Shown in pieces: positions 25,001 to 36,571 of a stretch of 64,000 nt of DNA. This DNA is from Liquidambar formosana (lineage: Eukaryota > Streptophyta > Magnoliopsida > Saxifragales > Altingiaceae): assembly GCA_039720395.1 (NCBI GenBank), contig CM077823.1:35942536-36006535 (forward strand), read 5' to 3'. Each line of letters starts with the position of its first letter. The stretch's first letter is position 1. The notes under the pieces are model-generated. The model saw only the letters and a program-made list of their open reading frames with translations, had not been told where the DNA came from and did not search any database. Made by a program: the position numbers and the translations under genes.

Positions 25001-27366
25001 AGAACTAGACCTGCCTACCCCGGAAATGGATGCACAGACTGGACACAGTACTTCAGGGGTGCAATCTTCAAGCAAAGAGGAAAAATCTAGGGCTTGGAAA
25101 GAAGCCGAGTCTTTTACCTCTGACAAGCCTTATTTTATAAGTTGCTTGAAAAAGGCTTGCGTGCACAAAGTATTAATTTTTGTGAGTATGCTAACCAATT
25201 TCTTTGTTTGCCTCTTTTGTTTAGTACTAGATATAGCACACATGCGTTGGACGTGAATATTTTTAAATAATATTAGTTATACAAAAAAATAAATACATAA
25301 AGATTTTATATTTTTTTGATAAAAGATAAAGTTTAAAATTCAAAAGTACATATTTTTTTAAAGAATTTGAGTAAGAATTTAACTTTAATTTGTTTAGACT
25401 TTGAGTTAAAATCTAACTTTCATTTGTTACCAAATGATAAGAACGTTTACTTTGTGTTTCAATTAAAGGAAGGGTAGATATGTATTTTTTTTTAAAAAAA
25501 ATAAGGGTATATTGGTCGTTCAAAAGTTTCTCTGAGATTCAGCCTTTTATAGGTAGTACAGATAACTTAAGAAGCACAAACACTTCCTTGGAGGTGTTGT
25601 GGCAATGTCAGACATGACAATTCTCGGACATGACATCTCTCTTTGCCTCATTCTTCTACTTTTTATTTTTTCGTCATTTTCTTTCTAGTTCTATATTCTT
25701 TTTTTTCATCATTATTATGGCCTTTTTTATCATTTGTGAAAAACTCAAGTAGTGTTTATAAAAATGATACAAAGGGATGCATATTTTGAATAATCTATGT
25801 GATGCTACATGATATAATATTATGGGTACAAATATATTTTTTATAAAATCTTCTCCCTACCATGTTGTGTCTTAAATTTTTGAGGATCTGCCATGTTAGC
25901 ATGTTTGTGTCATGTCATAACTGCGTTGCATCAAGTGTCCATGTCCGTGCTTCTTAGAGTATGAAATGTAGGGTGTTTGTTTCGTGACTTGGGCCTAAGA
26001 GGCTTGAAACCATACTAACATTATGTCTGAAGTGGAAAACATGCACATTGAATATCATCCTTGTTGACTTGGAGAAGCCTCTTGCTTTTTAAAGCCTTCA
26101 TTTTGTACCAACATTTCTCTTTTAATCACTACTGGCACTGTCTTCCATAGGGGGATCGTATGACAATTCTAATCTTCTCTTTCCTTACAGCCTTCAATTT
26201 CAACATAGTAATTTTTAGCCACATAATGGTTTTCCTTTGGATTTCAATTTTCTTCATGCATAACTCGAGACTTTTATTTAGTTCAAACAGGATGCACTAC
26301 TCACATATCACCTTGACAGCATGGCTGGAATTTTGCCTCCAGTTTTCTCATATGGGCAGCATTTGCCATATTTATTTATCTTTTTTTAAAAAATAAAAAA
26401 TAAAAATATTGCTCATAAGTGCAATTGTATATACTACCACTCTCCATAGGGACAACTCGATAAATAGTGTGACCCAAACCCCACCACAACAGGATATTAT
26501 CTGAGCTAAAGCTTGTTTTCCTTATTCATAGATTCAGTAATTTCTTGGCAGTTGGCGTGCCACATTAGTTTTATTGAGCTAAGGTATTAAGTGGTTGCTT
26601 TGAGGTATGTAGGAGAAATAACTCGAAACTTACTTATGACCAATAATGATTCACATTCTTAATGAATTTGATTCCATGCATTTTCTCTTGGTTTTATGTA
26701 TCTTACAAGCTACAACCTTTGCATTATAATTTTCCATTTTCCTCTGTTTGGTGTCATGTACCAACCACATGTCATTTGTTAGGAGCATAACTTGTCATTT
26801 TAAGTGCTTAATTATCTGGTGCAATGGTAAATGTCTTGGGCTACTGAGCTCTAAGGTGCAAATTCGAATCTTGAGAGCAGCCACTTTCTGCTAAAAAACC
26901 AAAGGGTAGGATCATATCCAGCTCACTCCTCTCAGACCCTGCTTAGTGGGACCAACACAGGGTAATGGCTCTTTTTTTTGTGAGATTGGTATTAAGTTGT
27001 AGTGTTTACATGGATCTAGTAGTACAGTAAGGGTGGTCTGTTTAAAACTGTTAGATCTCTCTCTCTCTCTCTCTCTCCCCGCATGCCAGTTTTATTGTAA
27101 GCTAATTTACTGATCGATTGTCATTTGTGCAGACCCTCCCCATGTCCTTTTCTAAGGCACACTTTCCTCAAATCAGAACAAAAATGGTCCTAAGGAACCT
27201 GAAAGGGAAGGATTGGGAAGTCAATTGTATTCCCACAGCAGGAAAGCACTTTTTTTGTGCAGGGTGGCCTGCCTTCGTACATGGTAACAATCTGAAGCAA
27301 GATGATGTCTGCATATTTGAGCTTGTGGATAAAAATGAAATGCAGGTCCATATTTTTCCAGAGTGA
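19044..27366 (+). CDS. REM-like transcription factor with two B3 domains (gene A)
   Basis: Four exons: 19044-19151, 22451-22811, 24832-25181 and 27133-27366, giving 350 aa; phases are consistent and match paralogue B. The first B3 domain spans about 20-115 (RPCFFKI, RIPSCFVKQI, LKGPSGSCWNV, LQSGWQEFL, DNEFLLFLYDG, FSVQIFDK). An AT-hook (KRGRPRK) sits near 137-144. The linker has a duplicated acidic motif, EEIDLPTPEM then EELDLPTPEM, with a DNA period of 87 bp. The second B3 domain is about 252-350 (KPYFISCLKK, LPMSFSKAHF, GWPAFVHGNNL, CIFELVD, QVHIFPE). Such proteins are nuclear DNA-binding factors, many expressed in reproductive meristems. Intron 1 (3.3 kb) contains a 1.08-kb insertion; intron 2 (2.0 kb) has several diverged copies of a CCAATAAA...AATTGAAC segment; intron 3 carries a SINE. 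Confidence 0.88.
19530..19550. repeat. Homopolymer C21
   Basis: An uninterrupted run of about 21 C lies within intron 1 of gene A. Exact length is uncertain in any assembly. Confidence 0.9.
19919..20998. mobile_element. GC-richer 1.08-kb insertion flanked by ACTGA repeats (possible solo LTR or unclassified element)
   Basis: Composition changes abruptly from AT-rich intron to balanced, GC-richer DNA and back. ACTGA occurs at 19914-19918 and again at 20999-21003, right at the composition boundaries. The flanks rejoin into an intron motif seen elsewhere in the same intron (GAGAAAACTGA followed by AAGAAAA). A 5-bp duplication and about 1 kb without coding capacity would suit a solo LTR, but the ends are not a clean TG...CA. 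The class is therefore left open. Confidence 0.5.
26811..26979 (+). mobile_element. tRNA-derived SINE (Au-like)
   Basis: The head carries a pol III box A (TCTGGTGCAATGGTAA) and a box B-like motif (GTGCAAATTCGAATCT) at tRNA spacing. The body reads GAGAGCAGCCACTTTCTGC, CTCAGACCCTGCTTAGTGGG and ends GGTAATGGCT plus a T8 tract, the layout of plant Au SINEs. It lies in intron 3 of gene A in sense orientation. No convincing target duplication was found. Confidence 0.72.
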
Positions 27367-30300
27367 TCAAGGAAGTTAAGTTTTCAACACATGAGAGACT
27401 CTGATCAAGGTGTGATACTTAATCCTTTTGTCTTGCTCTCATGATTCCTTGGCTATACCGTTGGACTTTGTTAGAAACGTACTTTGGTTTTATCATCAAT
27501 GGGCATTTTTATTCATTATTGTGAATATGATAGTTGTCCCTTTCCCCCTTCATCTGTCCTAATATTTATTATGTTTCTAAAGTTAAACCATGCTTTGTCA
27601 CTAGGACTTGTTATGTTTCTGAAGTTAAACCATTCTTGGTGACTAAAAGGAAAATAAAATCAAATAAGAGTTTGGTCCCGCAACCTGACACTGTATTTTT
27701 GGTCATTGTCTATGATTTTTAGTACAAAGATTTTAGGCATTATTTAGGTAGCGTCTCTGTCGCACGTTTCTTCATTTAGGCAAAATGGAAAATGCTAGAT
27801 AATAAAAATTGAAGACAATAAAGAGTTCTATGGAACTGCACCATACTTTTGTTGGAAGCGAAAATTTGGTACTTTTGTGAAAGTAAAAAAAAATACTCTT
27901 AAGCAAAAAAGAAAAAAAAAACTGGTAGGCCCCTCGTATCAGTATCATCACCTTCACCAACTTGTTATAACTCCCATCACCGTGTCCGGTGCTCATACAT
28001 CGTCACTTCCACTGCCAGATATCATCATATAACCATAACTACCATCAACCTTGACTTGGCATGTGGCAATTAAAGAGGCTATACATTCATTAGTATCACA
28101 TATGGAGCTCCAAATATCATGGCATACAAACACTCGTTATTAAAATATCAAATTGCTTCACAATTCCAAAATTACTATAATGGAAGGACATTAGAAGGAG
28201 AGAAACACCTAAAATCCCTGATTTTTGAGTTTTGACACACCTAGTAGCACTTGACACTGTTCACCATCACCTTCGTCAACTTTGCCATTGCTCACACCAT
28301 CGGTAATACTGCTGCCACATCACTTACACTGCTACTGCCCCACCTACTCTTGCCACCACCACTATTGCCTCCAGTTCTACTACCATTAACAGCACTTGTA
28401 TGGTTTTTGTATTTTTAGTGAAGTTCACTTTGTATGGTAGTTTCCAGGTGTGCTTTTTTCCTCCTGTCTATAGCAAGTGGCAAAAAAACAAATAAATGAG
28501 CATACAAAATAATAAAAAATTTAAAACCAAGCAAGTTGATTTTCAAGCTCTTCAAATTATTTTCAAAAACCACAACCAAAATGTGCCTTGCATTTCTGTA
28601 TTAAATCTCTGGTGAATCTCATACTGGCTGACATATAGGTAAAAGTTCTGAGGAACTGTATTATAAACATACAATACCAGTGCTATATGAACTTTTATTA
28701 TACTCCTTTCTTTAGCATATATCAATTATACTCCTTCCTTTGTTTCTTGTACACTAGAGTTCTTGTTTCTCTGTTCTCTTTTCTTTGCAAATAGTAGTTA
28801 ATGCTCCTTATTGCTTGTTTCCAGTACAGGTGTTTCCTGCTTCATTTCTGTTTGATGGTACAGCTACAATTTAGTTGACTACTTTTTCATGAGCATCTAG
28901 AATTGCTAGAAGTACATCTGATCGGCTTAGTAAAGCATGTAAGATCTCTAGGTGAGACTTGTGGTCCCTTGAAATGCTGCACCACATGAATAAACTTGAT
29001 TTTTATGTTTCTCAGTGTATCTTGTTTAGTTCTTATATGAGTTTGATGCGTAAAGAATCCATTTGATTCAGTGGAAGTAAAGTTGAAAAGAGTATTTATA
29101 AGCACTGTTTATGTATCTCTGCATATCTATCTTTCTCTCTGTCTTTCCTTGTGGGTGTGTGCGCGTGCATGTGGTTGTGCATGAAGAAATACAGTCATTG
29201 AATAAATTCTGTTTTAATCAAATATTTCACTGCGGTGTGTTTGGGTAACTAGCCAGAAAAACAGTATAATGGCACTCAATGACCTTAAGCGAAACTGGCT
29301 TCAATAACCCTGCAAAGAGATTACCACCTGTCTATTGTGGTGAAACCGTGAAAGTGCACCTGCAGGTTTCAATATCAACATAATGGAAAGCAAGTTTTCG
29401 TTTTTTATTATTATTATTATTATTATATTTTTTTTTCGGGGGGTGCAAATGCCAGTTGTTGCCATCCCCTCATCACCATCTTGTGCTACTATTGCTACAA
29501 CTGCAATTACAAGCCCACCTACACCCAAAGACCCCATCAGCTAGTGCTACAAGAAGATGACAGTGTTATAGTGGTCAAACCTAATACATAGTGGAGGGAA
29601 ATCAGGGGAATGCACATACTTGTGTAGTAAAAGAAAAGGCGTGGTCCTATACCTTGTTGGGTGAGCATTTCTAAATGTGGCACCATTTCTAGTCAGTGTA
29701 AGTTTTGGACAGTGGTTCTGTTTTACCTCTTTACCACTCTTCCAACCTAGTCTCCTCTATTTAGTTGACTTTATTAATTACAACTGTTCAGCACTTCATC
29801 TAGTGGGACTCCAGTCCTTCCAAAATTGTCTAGGAAAGTGACCTCACCAGACACCCATGCAGGGGCAGCAAGCTAGCTACACAACAGAGGGATAATAATG
29901 ATAGGAAACCTTTAAGAAATTTAGTGCTCAAATGTTGTGCCAGTGGAGTCCAATCATATACCATGAGTAATATATTTGGCTCAACTATGGCCTATTGGTG
30001 ATGAATGGCTCCTTATTTTCTAAATGACATGCCAAGCCCCACGAGCAATTTGATGGATAACAAGTCGATAAAGAAAAGGGGAAAAAAAGAAGAAAAAGGC
30101 TGTACTCTTTATAGGAAGAGAGAAGACTTTTGAGATAATACCAACTGGAAAATGCTACTCTGCCTATAATTCTACCTGACATTGTAGCAAAAACGAAGGA
30201 AGGGTAGCACTGCTCATTTAAATTTGGCATGTCTTTGAGTTCAGATGATATTAGAGCTTTTGATGAGTCTTTAAATTTGTGGTCCAACTCAACCTTTACA

Positions 30301-31274
30301 GTCTTTATGAACATGTGGTCCAACTTTGAGCTTAACCCTCTCTCTCTCTCTCTCTCTCTCAAATTGTCCACTTCATTGGCATTTTTTGACATGGTTACTA
30401 TGGGAAGGCATTCCTACTTGAGGAAAAGTGTTTGAGGTGAAGTGGGGTTCTGATTTTATTTATATTTTTTTGGGTAAAATATGTGGGCTTCTGATTTACC
30501 GAAAAAGAGATGTGTCACCTCATAATTTTGCAAACTAAAATGTCCCACCATAAAATTTGAAGAAAATATGCAACCAAAAAACACCCATCACCATGATTCT
30601 TTCTCTGATTCGGATGAACTAGAGCAGCATCAATCTCAAGATCTCAAGGACAGGAAAAAAGCAATTGAGAAGGAAACTTTAGATCCACAACAAGCTTATA
30701 AGCTATACACGACAGACCATCAAATATGATGCTTCCCCACTGCATTTGTACCTTTTAGGCACCTAGAAGTTGATACAATAATGCACTTTCCATTCACAAT
30801 ATAGCGAAGTACTACCGAATTATTCTTAAATTCTGTCACTTTCAGGTGGCACTATTAGCACTACTGACGAAAGAAGTACCTCAGTTGTCAGTGAGTCTAG
30901 AAAGGAAACTTTTGATCCAAAACAAGCTTACAAGCTGCATACACCCAGTCTCCCTTCTTGTGTTATATGAAGAGTTCATATCATATACATCTCTCTCTCT
31001 CTCTCTCTTTGCAGTAATTCCTGTGACTATTGACTTGTAACAAACTGACTACTGACTTTACTATAAACTACTACAAACAAAAACAAGTTGGTAGTCTAAG
31101 CATCCTTCTTGGGAATTACTCCTAATAAGGCAAATGCATAGGTAATTTCCCCTTATATTTATTTATTATATTATATTAATGCCTGTATACATTAGTCTAT
31201 CAAAAACAAAAATGCCTGTATACATTTAAAGCTTCACCCATCTCCAAGAACCCTTCAAACCCCAGAAGGAAAGG
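27367..31274. other. Intergenic between B3 genes A and B
   Basis: About 3.9 kb without a supported gene. It holds a small tandem repeat of period 42 (ATGTTTCTRAAGTTAAACCA at 27571 and 27613), CACC-rich low-complexity DNA (28240-28400), an ATT/TTA run near 29410 and CT runs near 30338. A roughly 40-bp segment containing CAAGCTTAYAAGCT occurs at 30671-30710 and 30902-30944. The last 200 bp are presumably promoter and leader of gene B. Confidence 0.5.
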
Positions 31275-34094
31275 ATGAAGAATGAGGGCATGAACATGAA
31301 ACCAGACAACAGGCCTTGCTTCTACAGGATCATCTTTGGTAGTGTTGCCACAGAGCATTTGGTAAGTTTGATCCTTATGTGCTTACTTTGTTTTCTTTCC
31401 TTTTTTCCTCTGTTTTCACTTATTTCAAGAAATATTGTTTTTTGTTTGAACATTTATGTCCATTTGGTTGCTTATTTTCTTCTCTTTTTTTATTTTTTTT
31501 TCTTACCCTTTTTTTTTTCCCTTTGTGGTTTGATCTTCCCTTATGATTTCAATAAGTAACATGTATAGTTTAAATGATTACCATGAACCATCCATTTGTT
31601 TGCTGAGAAAACTGAGGGGAAAAAACAAAAAACGAAGAAAAAAAAAAAACAGGGTTGTCCATGCTTATTTCTTTTCTTTGTTTTTACTTCCCCTTTTGTT
31701 TAACACCACAAGGTAGGCCACATATGTAAGTTTCCCATTGATGGAATCATCTCAGAAACCAAGCATTTTCTCCATACGTTCTATCTCATATCTGCCCAAT
31801 GAAGTCGAGTCATTAATGGAGACTCGAGTTCTCTTCTCTTTATTTATTTGTTTATTTATTTTTGTCTAAAAAATAAGAAAGAAAGAAGGTTGTGGGGTGG
31901 GTGCCAACCCCTAACCGTCCAAAATCACCACTGGGAATATGGACCGTTGCATTTGCTAGTGGGAACTCGAGCTCGAGCCACATTTTTTCAAGCAACATAA
32001 ATTCACAATCATAATCCTTGTAGATCTCCCATCTGTGTCCAATTATGAACCTGTAATGGTAGAATGTATGACCACCAACATTTGAAACCTGGTTAAAAAG
32101 TTAATGTAGATTAAAATGTCTGCAATTTCAAAATTTTATTTCCCCCCACCCCCAATATAATTACGGTGGTGAAGAAGGTCAATTTGAGGAGCACAACACT
32201 AAATATCTCTTCTAAGGATAACATCAAAACAATCATTGAAATAATAACCTCATCATTGTCTCGCCTTCTACACTGTACTTAGATTGCTTTGGGGAATGGC
32301 ACAGTGATAACAAATAAGGCGCTAACATGCTAGCGAAAAAAGAAAAAGAAAAAAAAAGGTGCTAACAAGAGCATGTCACATGAAATTTGGGATTAATTTG
32401 CAAAATATTTCAAAATGCCTTTGTTGCATGTTATTGGCATCAACTGTATATTGAAGGCCATCAAAATGTGCCCCTAGTTTTGTTCTCGATAACAGCCATG
32501 TTACGCTTACTGCTATCTTATCCTCTTTCCTTTACTTTTACAACTCGTAGCGAATCCCATCAGAGTTTGTGAAGTATATATCGAAAGAAATGTCAGATAG
32601 AGCAATTCTGAAGGGTCCTTCAGGTAGCTATTGGCATGTTGAAGTATGTAGGAATGAACGTGGGATATACTTAGAGAATGGTTGGCAGTGCTTTCTGACG
32701 GATCATTCCCTAGAGGACAATGAGTTTTTAGTTTTCAATTATGATGGAAATATGCGTTTCGATGTTCAAATTTTTGAAAAGAACGGTTGTGAGAGAGTTG
32801 ATAGATCTGTCATCAATTCACATCAAGAATCTGCCTTCCCTAATGAAAAAAGGAAGCAGAGTACATCGAGAAAGAGCCCTGTTGGTTCTCTGCCCGTCCA
32901 TCAATTGAACCCTTGCAAAAATGGCCCAGGTAATGAATTCAAACTATTGATTTCATAGACAAACATAGCGATATACATACACTGATACACATAAACATAA
33001 ACACACACAAATTTAACTGCATGTAAAGAATTTTAGAATGAACATGTAATATCAAAAGGACACTACTTTGAAAACTAGAAAATATATGGGGAATCAACAA
33101 TATTGCATTTTTTCATGATTATATACGATTTTTAAGTACAGGCACAAGCACGAGTTTTTTGAGAACGCAATCTTTAATTAAAGAAGAGACAGACATGATT
33201 TTGGAAACGACGACTGAGTCTTTTACCTCCAAATTTCCTTACTTCAAGATTTGTCTGAAAAAATCTAGCGTGCAAAGTGGGTTTATTCAGGTAATTTAAA
33301 TTTCTATTTTATTTGCCTCTTTTGGTTAGTATAATTGTAGTATTGGCTATTATCAAATGAATAGGCATAATAAGCCCAAAAATGTACACCATCATTTTTG
33401 AAGTGAAAAACTTGCATCTCATAAATCATCCATCTAGAAATACACATCCCTCTCCCTTTTCTAAGCCTCAAAGTTGTACTAACTTATTGCTCTTTCTCAC
33501 CAATGCCTCCAGTGGTCTACAGTTTTTTTTTTTTTAAATGCCAGAACCATCTTAATCATTAACCCTGTTACATAAAAAATAGGCGATTCTCACTGAATAT
33601 CCATCATATTCTCATTTTTAATCCGATATTTCCTATTGTTTTCAACCATTAATTTCAACATGAATATTTCCTATCAGTTCTTGGATATGAAAGTCCGATG
33701 CTTTTGTGCATGAATATCTGCTTTTGTTAGTAGTTTGTAAAGTTATGGGCCTTAACCACCGAATCTCTCTCTATCCCCCCCCCCCCCCCCAAAAAAAAGA
33801 TCTAATTACAATCCATTTTTATAATTTACATGTTAATTTACTGACAGGATGTTATTCATGCAGCCCATCCCCTTGTCCTTTGCTGAGACAAACCTTCCTA
33901 AATGCAGCACAAAGAAGATGATCCTGCTGAATCCAAAAGGGAGATCTTGGGAAGTGATGTGTCTTTATAATGGCAACAGATACGCCTTTTCTGGGGGGTG
34001 GGGTGCCTTTGTTCATGGTAACAAACTCAAGATAGGTGATAACTGCATATTTGAGCTTGTGGACGAAGACAAAATGCAGGTTCATATTTTCTGA
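31275..34094 (+). CDS. REM-like transcription factor with two B3 domains (gene B, paralogue of A)
   Basis: Four exons: 31275-31361, 32551-32929, 33142-33290 and 33864-34094, giving 281 aa. Exon order, phases and junction residues equal those of gene A. The first B3 domain covers about 12-108 (NRPCFYRI, RIPSEFVKYI, LKGPSGSYWHV, ENGWQCFL, DNEFLVFNYDG). The second covers about 186-281 (FPYFKICLKK, IPLSFAETNLP, NPKGRSWEV, GWGAFVHGNKL, CIFELVDEDKMQVHIF). The linker is much shorter than in A: the AT-hook position reads KRKQSTSRK, without the Gly-Arg-Pro core, and the acidic repeat is absent. An IKEE motif, a SUMO-site consensus, is kept. This is probably a nuclear DNA-binding regulator; no target can be inferred. 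Acceptors were chosen by frame and similarity to A. Confidence 0.88.
33775..33798. repeat. Homopolymer junction C16-A8
   Basis: A run of about 16 C followed by 8 A sits 66 bp before the last exon of gene B, in the intron. Confidence 0.88.
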
Positions 34095-36571
34095 TTGGTC
34101 AGAAAAGCTAAGTTTATAAACTAAGAAAAGAGTCTGGTCATTGTAAAGAAGTCTTTCATCTTGCAAACTCTGGTGATCATTAGTCATACCATTGTAATAT
34201 GTGTTATAGATTTGCAGTTTCCTCCTAAACAAGCACCTCTATGCATGTTAATATATCTTTATTTATTAATCGCCCTTTTTTTTTTCCTTAGTCTATCTTA
34301 CTAATCACGATGCATTAAATTCTTTACATCTTCAGTCAATTCCTTTATGCTTTTTATTGCAACTAGTTGCTTACCTGAAAAAATGGCACTGGTGCCACAT
34401 TCAAAGTTAACACTGATGGTATTTATGGTGTACAACGATCTTTGGTGGTCAAGGTAGTGGATGTGGAAGTGTGGCAATGGTAGTGGTGGTTCACAGCGAC
34501 AATATAATATGCGGAAAATAACATCATATGGATTTTGCGAAAGGATCTTCCACAAGCTAAAATATGAAGAAATTATTTGGGAATTAAGGTGAAAAAGCAT
34601 GAAAATAACAACAATGCAGAGGACTCAAGGAGCAATTTTTTAGATAAGGGTATTCTGGATATGGGTTTAAATTGTTTTTTTATTTGTTAGATTACGTTGA
34701 GTGTGATCTTGTTAGTTTTCTTCGCTGTTGTGAACGTAATGAAATATTATTTCTAACCTATAGAGTTTTATAGGTCAAAGTTGATGTCTCGCTCCCGTAG
34801 TCTATTACAGATCATAAGGTTCTGTAATTACAAGCTTTATTGGATGTTGGTTCAAGTTTAAAAGAGTTTAATTCTAAATAGGCACATTTGTACCTTGCTT
34901 CAGAATAGTTTCAGTCGCTTTATATTGTTATTTTTTCTTTTTCTTTGTTTTTCCCCTTACAGACTAATAGAGAAATTCTTAGGACTACAACAATCACGTT
35001 TTAAAACATATTTAAGGTGTTTAAAGTGTTTTAAGGTGTACTGTGTTTTCAAGTACATGTGTTTGTTAAATCATTATGCTCATAAAATAAACCTGTATAA
35101 AGGCTTAAACATTTATGTAAAGAAAAGTGATCAATTCTGATATAAATTTTAAGAATAATAATTTATTTTCTTTTCTTCTCTTCACTTCACTTCACTTCAG
35201 TACCTTTGCTGGAGTTACTATTGTTGGAAGCTATGGAAAGTACCTAGGTAAACATCCTATATTCTTCTTCTACTTCCTAATATTTTCTCAAAACTAGCTG
35301 TTTACAACTCAAGTTGGTTTTCATAACTCTCCTGCATCATTCAGCAATACTATCTAGACTGAATATGAGAAAACAGTTTTGTAAAAAATTAGAAATGAAT
35401 TTTGATTTTTAAATAAAAAAGGAAAAACAAAGCATGTTAAAGATAAAGAAACATATAACGTAAAGCCTATCGGATAATTCAAAAACTATAGTCCTACATT
35501 GCTCACTTTATTTCAACATGCTTCATCTTTCTGTCTAGCAAACGTTGTATTCAAGAGCTTTTATAGACCTATAGCAATGGGAAAAGGAATAAGTAAAAAA
35601 GATGATAGAAATAGAAAGGATATATAAACTCTAGTTGGAAAAAGTATTTGTTGCCTTCGCTTCCACTTTCACTCTTTGCTGTTCTGGCTGTCAGCATTCT
35701 CCAGTCCATTCACTAGTTTTGGAAAGTTCAAATTTGACTTGGAAAGTCACGAGAATTAAGACAGAAGGAACAACATAAAAGATATTATAAAGAGAAAATA
35801 AATGGCCAAATATAAATGACTTGTAAATCTTTGAAAAGGGAAGAAACCTGTCTTAAATTCTCTTGCCTTCTTTTTCCTTTTCTGTTGTTCTTCTCATCAA
35901 TGTTCTCCTGTCCACACAAATTTGAAGAATTATGAAAAAAATTTAAGAAAATAACGAGAGTCAGAAAACATCTGACCAAAAGAAACAAAAAATGGACGGA
36001 AGCAGGAAGCAGAACTTTGTCTGTCGTATGGAAAATTAATTGAACTCAACAAAGCGTTATTTGAATTACCTGGGGTCAGCTAAATGGAATTTTTTAGCCT
36101 CAATTTCAGGATTAAATTTTTATTTGTTTCAAATTCTCCAATAGAACTATATGGGTGAACCAGGTGATCTTGAATTGCAAATTTCATTTGGTAGACCTTC
36201 AATCAGATTCACTGCCTAAATCACACTGCCTGGACAGCTGTAACAGCCCAGACATCATGGACTATTGTTCACAAGTATTATAAGCAATATCAGGTTGAAA
36301 AATGAGATGCCGTTACCAATGAGATGACAATAACTGTTCTGATTGTATTGGACAGAACAGTGGTTTAATAGGATGCTTTAATCTTCCACAGTGCTATACT
36401 AATCAATATTTGGTTGGCTAAATCTTTGCCCTGCATCCTCCACTAACAATAGAAATAATGTAAATGGAACAAGAAAAGACTAGGAGGAAGAAGAAGAACA
36501 TACCTGAGTACCCGATCAATATTTAATTTTTTTGATAAGGACTACCCGATCAATATCAATCGATCTTAAAG
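34095..36571. other. Intergenic between gene B and the PPR gene
   Basis: AT-rich DNA containing the 3' flank of gene B and, at its right end, the 3' flank of the minus-strand PPR gene. It includes a GGT-rich patch near 34400-34500. No domain-bearing frame was found. Confidence 0.55.

Noticed and set aside
28240..28400. CRISPR-like or coding repeat in CACC/ACTGC-rich DNA
   Set aside because: Irregular low-complexity sequence without spacers of fixed size or an open frame; CRISPR is not expected in plant nuclear DNA.
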